Shown here piece by piece: positions 46,993-55,600 of a DNA stretch of 64,000 nt. This stretch comes from Phycisphaerales bacterium (GTDB lineage: Bacteria > Planctomycetota > Phycisphaerae > Phycisphaerales > SM1A02). The translations under genes and the position numbers were made by a program. Each line of letters opens with the position of its first letter. The first letter of the stretch is position 1. The stretch is from positions 1-64,000 of the forward strand of contig JANQEQ010000082.1 of NCBI GenBank assembly GCA_028278245.1. The letters are read 5' to 3'. A model generated the notes under the pieces. It made no database searches and had not been told where the DNA came from. It worked only from the letters and a program-made list of their open reading frames with translations.

Positions 46993-48510
46993 TCATTCCA
47001 GCTTATCCACATACTGTATGATGATAAACAGGATCATTCCGATGATTGAAGCCAACACGAGAACGATGACAGTAAATAACTTAATCAAACGAACCACTTT
47101 GTCGTTTGGAATATTTTCTTCATGCTGGCCCACAAGCTGTTGGAGGTAAGCCTGGCGCCAAGCAATTGAACCGTGTCGCCAACTGCGCCGATCGAGATCG
47201 GAGCCGTGGAGTCGCGCGATCCGACCCAGCGCGTCGCACATTGCCGCTACCGAGTCAGGGTGAATCCTGTTGTTAACCTCCCCAATCTCTTCATCACCGT
47301 TGTCATCTTCATCATCTTTTTCCGGATTCACGTATGCGCGTGTTTTATTAAGATGAGCAACAGCAAACGTATCTGCCTGTCGTTCAAAGCGACGTGAAAC
47401 CCAACCAAAGACTTGCCAGGCAACGATTAACCCCACCAGTAGGAACGCCATATCGCTCCATTGTGGTGCGTTTGAAGAGAATGACCAGGAATTAAGATTC
47501 ATGAGCCACCACAAGCCCTCTCCGATCAGTTCCACCAATAGAATCGTGACAAAGAGTACCGCCAACATCCAGGGCATGTGGTGTTTGCGAACGTGCCCGA
47601 TTTCATGAGCCATCACCGCCTGCAATTCTCGTGACGGCATCGTTTCCAGCAAAACATCGGTGAGCAGGATGTAACGCAACCTTCCAAACAAACCCATCAC
47701 TGCGGCATTGGTCATCATCCCGCTAGTCTTCCATAACAACACGTCCCGCACCTTCACACGATGCAGTCGGCAGATCTGCAACAAACTCTCTCGCACAGTT
47801 CCTTCTGCTAACGGTTCCAGATGAAGCAGGATCCTCGCAATCCAGGGGGAACTCACAAACACCACCAGTGCCGCCACAATTGTTGTCACTTCTCCTACCC
47901 ATGGTTGGATATCCCACGGCTCGAACAATCCCAGCACGAGATCGATACTCTCCGCCAACAACAGAATCACAAATAGAGGAACCAGCAGAATCAGCAATCC
48001 GATGCGCGACTGATCCAGAACATACCGATTGCGTGAGGGGAATTCATGTATTGGTTGACCTTCATCCAATCTTCGAACCAGCAGCGCTTCGTGGAGCCTC
48101 TGATCAATGGGATAGAATAACCAACTCACTCCCAGCCACCCGAATATTGCAGGAAACACTGCTATACACTCATCAACGAGTATCAGATCGCCCACCACTT
48201 CTCGAACAGTCTCCAGCCAATTGAAAAACATCACAGCCACGATGTGCAGTATCAGCAGCCCGGCACGAGCCCATCGTGTCGCTCGTTCTGCGCGCATGAT
48301 GTATTTCACTCCCCGGCCCTGATCGATGCGCTTTCGGCACCAACGCATGCGCCATCCTGTCAATACCAGAAGAGACAACATTCCGAGCGATACGATGGCC
48401 AGCGCAGTCCAGCCCTCCGATGTCGTCCATACCTGTTCGTCTTCTCCCCACGCCATCCCTGCATCTGCTAGCAGAATGACGATCACTACGATGATGGAAT
48501 AAAGCTGCAT
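46993..48510 (-). CDS. M48 family membrane metalloprotease
   Basis: Predicted 505-residue integral membrane zinc protease. The zinc motif HEIGH is at residues 302-306, with the third ligand Glu in RRFERQADTFAVAHL about 90 residues later. Hydrophobic segments lie at about 5-20, 35-52, 84-98, 115-133, 170-196, 205-228, 315-333 and 350-370, plus one at the C-terminus. The overall plan resembles Ste24/CAAX-type M48 proteases. An acidic insertion (EKDDEDDNGDEEIGE) lies after the third ligand. The substrate is unknown; membrane protein quality control is the usual role. Confidence 0.88.
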   Translation of the reverse strand: MQLYSIIVVIVILLADAGMAWGEDEQVWTTSEGWTALAIVSLGMLSLLVLTGWRMRWCRKRIDQGRGVKYIMRAERATRWARAGLLILHIVAVMFFNWLETVREVVGDLILVDECIAVFPAIFGWLGVSWLFYPIDQRLHEALLVRRLDEGQPIHEFPSRNRYVLDQSRIGLLILLVPLFVILLLAESIDLVLGLFEPWDIQPWVGEVTTIVAALVVFVSSPWIARILLHLEPLAEGTVRESLLQICRLHRVKVRDVLLWKTSGMMTNAAVMGLFGRLRYILLTDVLLETMPSRELQAVMAHEIGHVRKHHMPWMLAVLFVTILLVELIGEGLWWLMNLNSWSFSSNAPQWSDMAFLLVGLIVAWQVFGWVSRRFERQADTFAVAHLNKTRAYVNPEKDDEDDNGDEEIGEVNNRIHPDSVAAMCDALGRIARLHGSDLDRRSWRHGSIAWRQAYLQQLVGQHEENIPNDKVVRLIKLFTVIVLVLASIIGMILFIIIQYVDKLE

Positions 48511-48580
48511 CGTTTACTCTGCGGCTCCTGCTTCACACATCAATGTACGTTTCCCGAATCGGTTCGGACGATCACCATCC

Positions 48581-50047
48581 CTATTGTGTAATCTCACCAA
48601 GATCCACCGTTACACCACCATAGCGGTAAAAATCCACGTTCATCACTTCCTTGTGTACCGAAGTAAAGACAACACAGTTGGCACGCGTGTTGGTAGCGTA
48701 ATTCTTATCCCCGAATCCCGGACCAGCGTATTCACTATTGTTCGCTCGCTGAACGTGATAATGGAAATGAAACAAGGCAGTGTATCCCGCATCAAACATC
48801 TCCTGAGATGCATTAAATTCCTGATCGTGGCGGCGAATGCGCGGGGGAAATTCAAGGATCTCATACCGTCCACGATGATCCAGCTTGAAAACGCCTCCGT
48901 ATTCCGTGGATTCATCCGATTGATCGCGCTGGGCATAATCAAACAGATGCGCAACAACCTCCGGTGTTTCAAGCGCCTGGACTAATATTAACATCGCTGC
49001 CAGATCGCCCCAGGTCAGTTCCTTTTTCCACGCATACAGTCGGTCTTTGGTTCCCCCCGCATCACCGTCAAAATTCGTATCGCGGTCGTGATGACGCTGC
49101 TGCTGCGCATATCTGTTTATCAACTGGTACATTTCGCTTTCTGATGCGCTGAGTAGTTGCGGTTGATGTCGGGCGGCGGAAACGACGATGGGCAAATCGC
49201 GCATATCCAGTTGCGCTCTACGTGATTCGGGTACCTGCTGAATCGCTTCGACCAGTTCCTGCCAGAATTGTGCGTGTTCAGGTTTGCGCAGAGTTCTCAT
49301 CCACAGGATTTCTTCACGATTGTGCGGGACGACACCGAGCTCCCTTGCCCCCACATGAAGATCTATCAGCATTGCATCATTTTCCGGCGGTTCATGCTCC
49401 TGAAGTAAATCGACCAGGCGATCGCGATAGCCCAGTCGGTGGAGCAGATCCCAGCAGCGCGTTCTCAAGCCCTGCTCGGAGACCCTGTTTGACTCGACAA
49501 ACAGATCAAACAGCACATCGGGTATTGCCTGTCGGCCATGCAGTCTTGAAAGAGTGATCGCTTCCGGCCGATCCCATTCATCGTTGAATCCGACAATCTG
49601 CACTGCCCACGCGCTGGTCAAAGCCGGCGTCAGGTCAATCCAACCATACTCAGCGATAAGTTCACATAACCGACGTCGCCCTTCCCACGCAGACATGTTC
49701 GGCAAACGCAGACGAAGAGTCCGCTTCAACTGGGTCAAATCGCGTTCTGCGAGCCGACGAACTGCCGCTTCACGAACATCGACTGTGTATTCAGGCGCCC
49801 ACACCATGCGATGGAGTTGCTTGAGATACGCTTCCTCCTGTTCGCCCGTGGATGCGTCCAGCTCTTCCATTGCGGCAAGATGCCGACTGGGACTGTGTGG
49901 CTTCGTTTGCAGCTCAACCATGGGATCATCAATCTGAACGGTTGAGGAGCAGCCTGCCCAAAATCCAGTTAGCAAGAGCATAAACAGACTTCGAAATCTT
50001 AAAACACCGGCGATTCTCTGAATACGATTATTCATTTTTCCGTTCAT
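48581..50047 (-). CDS. Lipoprotein of unknown function
   Basis: Predicted 488-residue exported protein. The signal peptide ends in a lipobox (GFWAGC, Cys at about residue 33), followed by SSTVQIDDP. The N-terminal half is helical and HEAT-like (REAAVRRLAERDLTQLKR, LCELIAEYGW). The C-terminal half is a globular domain with TGYTALFHFHYHVQ-like aromatic strands; near the end VVFTSVHKEVMNVDFYRYGGV recurs in planctomycete proteins as I recall. I cannot name the family. Start could be at the first ATG or four codons later. Confidence 0.7.
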   Translation of the reverse strand: MNGKMNNRIQRIAGVLRFRSLFMLLLTGFWAGCSSTVQIDDPMVELQTKPHSPSRHLAAMEELDASTGEQEEAYLKQLHRMVWAPEYTVDVREAAVRRLAERDLTQLKRTLRLRLPNMSAWEGRRRLCELIAEYGWIDLTPALTSAWAVQIVGFNDEWDRPEAITLSRLHGRQAIPDVLFDLFVESNRVSEQGLRTRCWDLLHRLGYRDRLVDLLQEHEPPENDAMLIDLHVGARELGVVPHNREEILWMRTLRKPEHAQFWQELVEAIQQVPESRRAQLDMRDLPIVVSAARHQPQLLSASESEMYQLINRYAQQQRHHDRDTNFDGDAGGTKDRLYAWKKELTWGDLAAMLILVQALETPEVVAHLFDYAQRDQSDESTEYGGVFKLDHRGRYEILEFPPRIRRHDQEFNASQEMFDAGYTALFHFHYHVQRANNSEYAGPGFGDKNYATNTRANCVVFTSVHKEVMNVDFYRYGGVTVDLGEITQ

Positions 50048-50145
50048 AGGTGGTAGTGTAACGCTCTTGGCGACCAGTGGCTTATTGCCGGCTTACCTCC
50101 TAGAATCCCAAGTACCGATATGCTCAGACTCAGAAAGGTGTTTTG

Positions 50146-50409
50146 ATGACCGATTCAGCGCAGCAACAGCCTTCCAGTCCCACCCTGCAGGAGAAAGTAC
50201 AGGAAGTTCTGGATCTAATCCGACCCGCAATTCAATCGGACGGCGGTGATCTGGAACTCGTCGAAGTCACCAATGACGGCGTGGTTACCGTCCGCTTCCA
50301 GGGTGCCTGTATCGGTTGTCCCTCGGCGGGTATGACGCTTCAAATGGGTATTGAACGAAATCTCAAAGAGCGTGTTCCCGAGGTCACAGTAGTCTACGCA
50401 GTGACATAA
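50146..50409 (+). CDS. NifU-like Fe-S scaffold protein
   Basis: Predicted 87-residue protein equal to the C-terminal domain of NifU/NfuA. It has IQSDGGDLELVEV and the cluster-binding CIGCPSAGMTLQMGIE. It binds and delivers a 4Fe-4S cluster. The ATG at 50146 follows AAAGGTG; the frame also opens one codon earlier with TTG. No isc or suf genes adjoin. Confidence 0.93.
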   Translation: MTDSAQQQPSSPTLQEKVQEVLDLIRPAIQSDGGDLELVEVTNDGVVTVRFQGACIGCPSAGMTLQMGIERNLKERVPEVTVVYAVT

Positions 50410-50571
50410 GCCGTTGATATTCAAACGATTAGATCGCTTTTCTCCATAGATCACTCGGTCTTCTTTTCCACAAAATCCAAATTCTGTGGTTTAGCACTCG
50501 GCTCAAATCAGGTATTCTGGTGGATGGTGGGCCAGCGCATACATGCGCGCAACAGGGCAGGAGGTCCGACT

Positions 50572-50796
50572 ATGCTTGTCATCACCAGACGCGAAGGGGA
50601 AGAGGTGGTCATTGGTGATCCGGAGAATCCCATTGGAGTTGTCCGCATCGCCACAATCAAAGGTGATCGGGTTCGTATTGCCTTCGCTTTCCCTCGTGAA
50701 ATCGATGTGCATCGCCGGGAAATTGCGGATCAGATCGTGGCAACGAAACCCAGTATCGTTGGGTCGATTCGACCCACTGGGACAAAAAACGACTGA
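50572..50796 (+). CDS. csrA: Carbon storage regulator CsrA
   Basis: Predicted 74-residue RNA-binding translational regulator. It starts MLVITRREGEEVVIG with the conserved first-strand Arg residues, and has the second RNA-contact strand VRIAFAFPREIDVHRREI. It binds GGA motifs in mRNA leaders. The start has GGAGG seven bases upstream; a longer upstream frame is not needed. The downstream intergenic region has several GGA-bearing hairpins. Confidence 0.95.
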   Translation: MLVITRREGEEVVIGDPENPIGVVRIATIKGDRVRIAFAFPREIDVHRREIADQIVATKPSIVGSIRPTGTKND

Positions 50797-50863
50797 CACG
50801 AAGATACCCTCTCTGTTTCTGTATCTTCCTCAACCGTTCACGATAGGACGGGTTGTTGTGCCA

Positions 50864-50901
50864 TGAAAAAGCTCGTAGTGCGGGTGGGTCGCGCTACGAG
50901 C
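50864..50901 (-). terminator. Rho-independent terminator
   Basis: On the minus strand GCTCGTAG pairs with CTACGAGC around a 15-base loop, then CTTTTTC follows directly. It ends transcripts coming from mraZ or from the region in between. Confidence 0.75.
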
Positions 50902-51304
50902 AAAGCGGAAGGGATCATGCGACTTGTCTCCCTTGAGACGAGTCGCGGGCAGGAAAGCCTCCGGCCACGTGACTGACCGGAGACAAAGCTCGGGGGGGCT
51001 TGCATGCCCTTACCTGTACCTGACGAGAAACTCAGCCGATCCGTGCTGGAATCCCGTCACTCTCATCCAGGTCATCCTTGACCCGTCGCCACAGTAGCGG
51101 AACGTTTTACCTGTCTGTTGATCATCGTGATAGGTCCCTGTGACTGCTGTATTTCACACCGATCCGATAAATGAGCGATGCTTCTTCCCTGATGCGCCGC
51201 TCATTCTGTTGGTAAACCGAACCTCCCTGCTCGGATGTTCCTGATTGACTTTTGAACAAGTCAATCGTGCTCTGTGCCGTAAATGTCCATAACCCGTGTC
51301 CGGG
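50864..51304 (-). ncRNA. Candidate structured RNA or long 3' UTR between mraZ and csrA
   Basis: About 440 bases with no gene but with many strong hairpins: 50871-50901 (8 bp), 50919-50946 (12 bp, loop four bases), 50959-50982 (6 bp) and 51243-51266 (9 bp). A further hairpin covers the mraZ stop (51291-51306). The last hairpin on the minus strand is followed by a U-run, so an RNA ending near 50864 on that strand is likely. I tested by eye for tmRNA, RNase P, SRP and 6S signatures and saw none. It could be an independent small RNA or simply the mraZ 3' UTR. Confidence 0.4.
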
Positions 51305-51787
51305 TTACGAACGTTCCTTCTCCCCTTGTCTATGCTGCTCGGCTAATGCTCGCCGGGCACGTAAGATGATCTCCGATTGCTGTTCCAATTTCTGTTTTCG
51401 GAGTTTCTTCCATTCCTTTTGGTTGCGAATTTCCAGATGATCTCTGATTCCGAGAATCACAACCTGCTTGTCCAACTGATGTTCCTGCAGAATGCGCTCG
51501 GGTAGTCTTATCCGACCGGTTGAATCCAACTCCACACGTGATGCCTGAGAGAACAACAACTCTTCGTATGCCATCAGGTCTTCTTCTGGCAGGAGTGTTT
51601 GTTCCAAAGCTCCAGCCATTGCTTCGAATGTTTTCTCCGGCCAGAGCCAGATGGCGCCATTTGATCCGGGCGCCAGATAAAACACTCCCGCAACGCCCTG
51701 GGATTCCAGACGAGAGCGTATCTCCGCAGGCACAGCCAATCTGTGCTTTGAGTCGATCGAATGTTCGTATTCGCCTGTGAATAACAC
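51305..51787 (-). CDS. mraZ: MraZ, transcriptional repressor of the division/cell-wall cluster
   Basis: Predicted 160-residue DNA-binding protein with two AbrB-like SpoVT motifs. The first half has FTGEYEHSIDSKHRLAVPAEIR; the second has ELDSTGRIRLPERILQEHQL. It starts with GTG. MraZ normally opens the dcw cluster ahead of rsmH; here rsmH and ftsL do not follow, and the neighbouring gene is csrA in convergent orientation. The C-terminal tail is longer and more basic than in E. coli MraZ. Operator repeats lie just upstream (51823-51837). Confidence 0.93.
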   Translation of the reverse strand: MLFTGEYEHSIDSKHRLAVPAEIRSRLESQGVAGVFYLAPGSNGAIWLWPEKTFEAMAGALEQTLLPEEDLMAYEELLFSQASRVELDSTGRIRLPERILQEHQLDKQVVILGIRDHLEIRNQKEWKKLRKQKLEQQSEIILRARRALAEQHRQGEKERS

Positions 51788-51822
51788 GCATTCCTACCTC
51801 GTCCAAGGTCGACGGGAACTTA

Positions 51823-51837
51823 ACCCACATTGCCCCA
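51823..51837 (-). promoter_or_regulatory. MraZ operator boxes
   Basis: Read on the minus strand, TGGGG and TGGGT are separated by exactly five bases, the TGGGN-N5 repeat pattern known for MraZ binding. They lie about 35-50 bases before the start of mraZ, so autoregulation is likely. More TGTGG and TGGGGG motifs occur further upstream (51870-51905). Confidence 0.7.
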
Positions 51838-52111
51838 CTTTGCAACACATTCAAACACATATTCACCGTTCGTCCACATTTTACCCCCACAATCCACACT
51901 CCCGACTCCTTCAACCAGCTTGGATCGGACTGCAACTCTTTGTCCGACAGCAACTTATAGAAAAACTCCTGTGCTGTCTTCAAATTTATAGTCTTTAGGA
52001 GAGAATAAAGACCACATTAAATCGGGAACGAATCTCAGCCGATCTTGGTTACGTAGATAGTCATAGAGGTGGTGAATCAACCCAGTGACGTCGTGCATTG
52101 CTGAGGTAGTC

Positions 52112-52621
52112 ATGCCTACACCCGATCCATGTGAAATTGACCAGGCTATTGACTGGATTCCTCGCGGCCTGTTTCTGGTAACCAGTGCGCACGAAGGGCT
52201 ACGCAGTGGTGTTCTCACGCAGTGGGTTCAACAATGTCTGAGCAAGCCGCCAATGGTGATGATCGCTTTACCCAAAGGCACTCCCGTTGAACCGCTCATT
52301 CGCGACAGCCATGGCTTTGTACTTTGCCAGATAGGTCAAGGCGATCGCATCCTGCATCACAAGTTTGCCGTTCCACCTACGCGTGGGGATGATCCCTTTG
52401 ACACATTGTCAACTTTCCCTGCCCCCAGTGGCGCGCCGGTAGTTGAGTTGGCGATGAACTATCTTGATTGTGAACTGCTCCGCAAGGTTGAACTTGACCA
52501 TGATCATTGGCTCTATGCCGGCCTCGTTCGCAATGGGGCTGTTCTCAACGAAGATCAACCAATTATCAACGCAGGAAGTACATCTCAAAGTTCGTTGGAT
52601 AACGGTGAGAACGTAGCCTGA
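52112..52621 (+). CDS. Flavin reductase-like domain protein
   Basis: Predicted 169-residue protein of the FMN-binding flavin reductase-like split barrel family. Visible features are PRGLFLVTSAHEG, then SGVLTQWVQQCLSKPPMVMIALPKG, a pattern typical of the family core, and VVELAMNYLDCELL. The ATG at 52112 has GAGGT six bases upstream, better than the GTG at 52085. The substrate is unknown. It converges with the histidine kinase gene and ends six bases from it. Confidence 0.85.
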   Translation: MPTPDPCEIDQAIDWIPRGLFLVTSAHEGLRSGVLTQWVQQCLSKPPMVMIALPKGTPVEPLIRDSHGFVLCQIGQGDRILHHKFAVPPTRGDDPFDTLSTFPAPSGAPVVELAMNYLDCELLRKVELDHDHWLYAGLVRNGAVLNEDQPIINAGSTSQSSLDNGENVA

Positions 52622-52627
52622 CAGAAT

Positions 52628-55600
52628 TCATCTTCCCCCCACGTTCTCGGTAATATTCTCTTCGATTTCACCTGCGCTCAGTTGGATGTTCATAAAACAC
52701 TTTGCACCCTCCGCGGGGAATTCAAAGGTGACATCTCCGTGAAGATCCGCCTGCACCAGCCCTCGAATCAACTTCAGGCCCATCCCCTCACAAGGTGTAT
52801 CTGCAATCGGATTAACACTTTGTTCTGACCAGCGAAATCTTAACCGCGAATGTGCTGTATTCGTCTCATACCATCGCCAACTCACCCGGACAACACCTTG
52901 TTCGCATCCAAGAGCACCATACTTCAGACTATTCGTGGTCAGCTCATTCATCACCATTACCATAGCCTGCACCTGCCCGGCAGGTATCTCAACGTCCGGC
53001 CCATCGACTTCAAGTCGTCCACGGTGATCTCCAGTTGTGACGTGCTGGAGAAGAGCACATAAGGAAACAGTTCCCCATTGACGTGATGTCAGGATGGCGT
53101 GAACCATGGCCATGGCCTGTACACGCGCACGGACCGATTGAGCAAACGCGGGGATATCATCTGCTTCTTTCGCGGTCATGCCAATCAGGGAATCGAGCGA
53201 ACTGAGATTGTTCCGCACCCGGTGATCCAATTCCCTCAAGAGCATGCGTTCTTTTTCAGCCTGGCGAAGCTGTTCTTCCTCAGCTTGTTTCTGTGCAGTG
53301 ATGTCAGTCAAAGCGCCCACGATTGCAACAGTTTTCCCATTCTTCACAACCGGGGTCTCTTGAACCTGAACCCATATCTTTCTGCCTTTATTCCCAATCA
53401 ACTCTAGTTCGTACGGATCCTGGCGCTCCCCGGTATCGATTGCTCTCTGGGTTAATTCATACCCGCGCTCATTGACCGGATTATCCGTTGCGAGTTCGGT
53501 CCATAGAATCTGCGCTTCCTCAGGCTCACAATCAAAGAACTCACGAGTCTGCGGGCTCAGATATGTCAACACATGATCGGGGGTGTGTGAATAAAAAAGG
53601 TTGGAACTGTGTTCGATGATATTCCGCAGTTTTTCTTCACTTGCCTGAAAACGAAGTTCTGTTTCTTTTCGTAAAGTTATGTCCTGAATCGTCCCCATCA
53701 TCCGTAGCGGAGTGCCGAAACCATCTCGCTGGATTTGTCCCCGATCGTGGATATAGCGTATCGAACCATCTGGATGAATAACGCGTATATCAATGTCAAA
53801 CGTGTCCTCGTACTTATGTGCATGCTCCAAAGTCTTTAGGAATAGATCACGGTCATCAGGATGAAGACACGAGAGTATCAACTCAACCGATGGCTCCTGT
53901 TTCTCCACACCAAGAATCCTGTAAATCTCATCCGACCATTCCTTATTACCGGTGACGAGATCATGCGACCAGTTCCCTATACTGGCGACACGCTGCGCTG
54001 CTAAGAGTTGAGTGCGGCTCTCCTGTAATGCTTCCTGGCTTTTTTTTCTCCCTGTCATATCTCGTGCAATACCACACGAGCCAATAATTTCTCCATCCCT
54101 ATCACGCATGGGAGCGTTGACAATGTTAAAGATTCTAATTTCTCCATCGACTTCCCTGTGGTCTTCCTCCTCAACGATCTCACCCGCAAACACACGTTGA
54201 TCGATGGATCGGATTTTTTGTGCATTCTCTCTATCAAACATTTCATCAGGTGACATTCCAACAAATTCGTCAAGTGACCGATTGAATATCTTGGCCATTG
54301 CAGGATTGACATGCACGTAGCGCGATTGGAGATCCTTGATGTAAATAGAATCGGTAGCTGTTTCAAATATTGCGCGGAATTGAGCTTCGCTTTCTCTTAA
54401 TTCTTCCTCCACCTGCTTGCGCCGGGTAATGTCCTCTGCTCCTGCGTGGAAACGAACGACCTTACCAGTCGTTTCATCTCTAACTGGCTTCCCGTAAGCT
54501 CGAATCCATCTGGTTTTGCCAGATTTGTGGATAATCCGGTATTCCGTAATATCTTCTTCCCCTCTCAACAATCGTTCTCTTCGTTGCAGGTGGAGATGAA
54601 GATCATCCGGATGAACAATACTTTGAAAACCATGCTCCAGCGCCTTTACTTCATCCGTGGTGTAACCGAACAACTTGTTATAGTCACCGGATATCCACTC
54701 GCGAACCGTGCTCCTATCATCCTTGACCCGGCAAGTGTAAACGTAGTTGGATGCCATGTCGGAAATAGCATGAAAACGTTCCTCATTTGCCAGTAGTTCC
54801 AATTCCATTTTCTTTCGCTGTGTTATATCCTCCGCGCCACCGTGGAGACGTATGACGCGATTTTCCACAGCATCCCAAATTGGTTTTCCAAACGCACGAA
54901 TCCACCGTACCTCACCGGATTTGTGAATGATTCGGTATTCGGTGATATCTGATTCGCCGTTTAGTAATCGATTGATACGACGTGAGTAAATGGAGAGATC
55001 ATCAGGATGAATGATGCTGCGATATCCACCTTCGAGTTTTTCCACTTCTTCCCTGGTGTAACCAAATAGTATTTTATAATTTTCTGAGGTCCACTCCCGA
55101 ACATTACTTTGATCTTCATTGATGCGACTGGTGTACACATAACTGGATGCTACGTCAGCAATCTCACGAAAACGCTCTTCGTTCGCTTGGAGTTCGGTTT
55201 CCATATTTTTGCGTTCTGTGAAATCCGTAGCGACACCACATATACCGGCTATCTCACCATCTTTATCTCGGATAGGGAATTTTAAAGATAAGTAAGAATG
55301 GACACCATCATCCTGCGGAACCTCCTCATCAAACATCATGGGAGAACCAGCCGAAATAACCTTTTGGTCATTTCTCAGAAAAGTTTCTGCTGCATCTTTG
55401 GGAAATACATCGTAATCGGTTTTTCCGATTATTTGGTCGTTGGAAATGTGGAATAGCTCTTCATACTTACGATTTATCAGCAAGTAACGACCTTCTACAT
55501 CTTTAAGAAAAATAACAGACGGGCTGTGAGTTAATATGCCTTGAAGTCGCTCACGACTTTCTCGAAGTTGTTTTTCAAACAGCTTACGTTGTGTAATGTC

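Noticed and set aside
50864-51304. RNase P RNA, tmRNA, SRP RNA or 6S RNA
   Set aside because: No conserved core of any of these was found on either strand; a GGAAAG-CCGG resemblance to RNase P lacks its partner strand.
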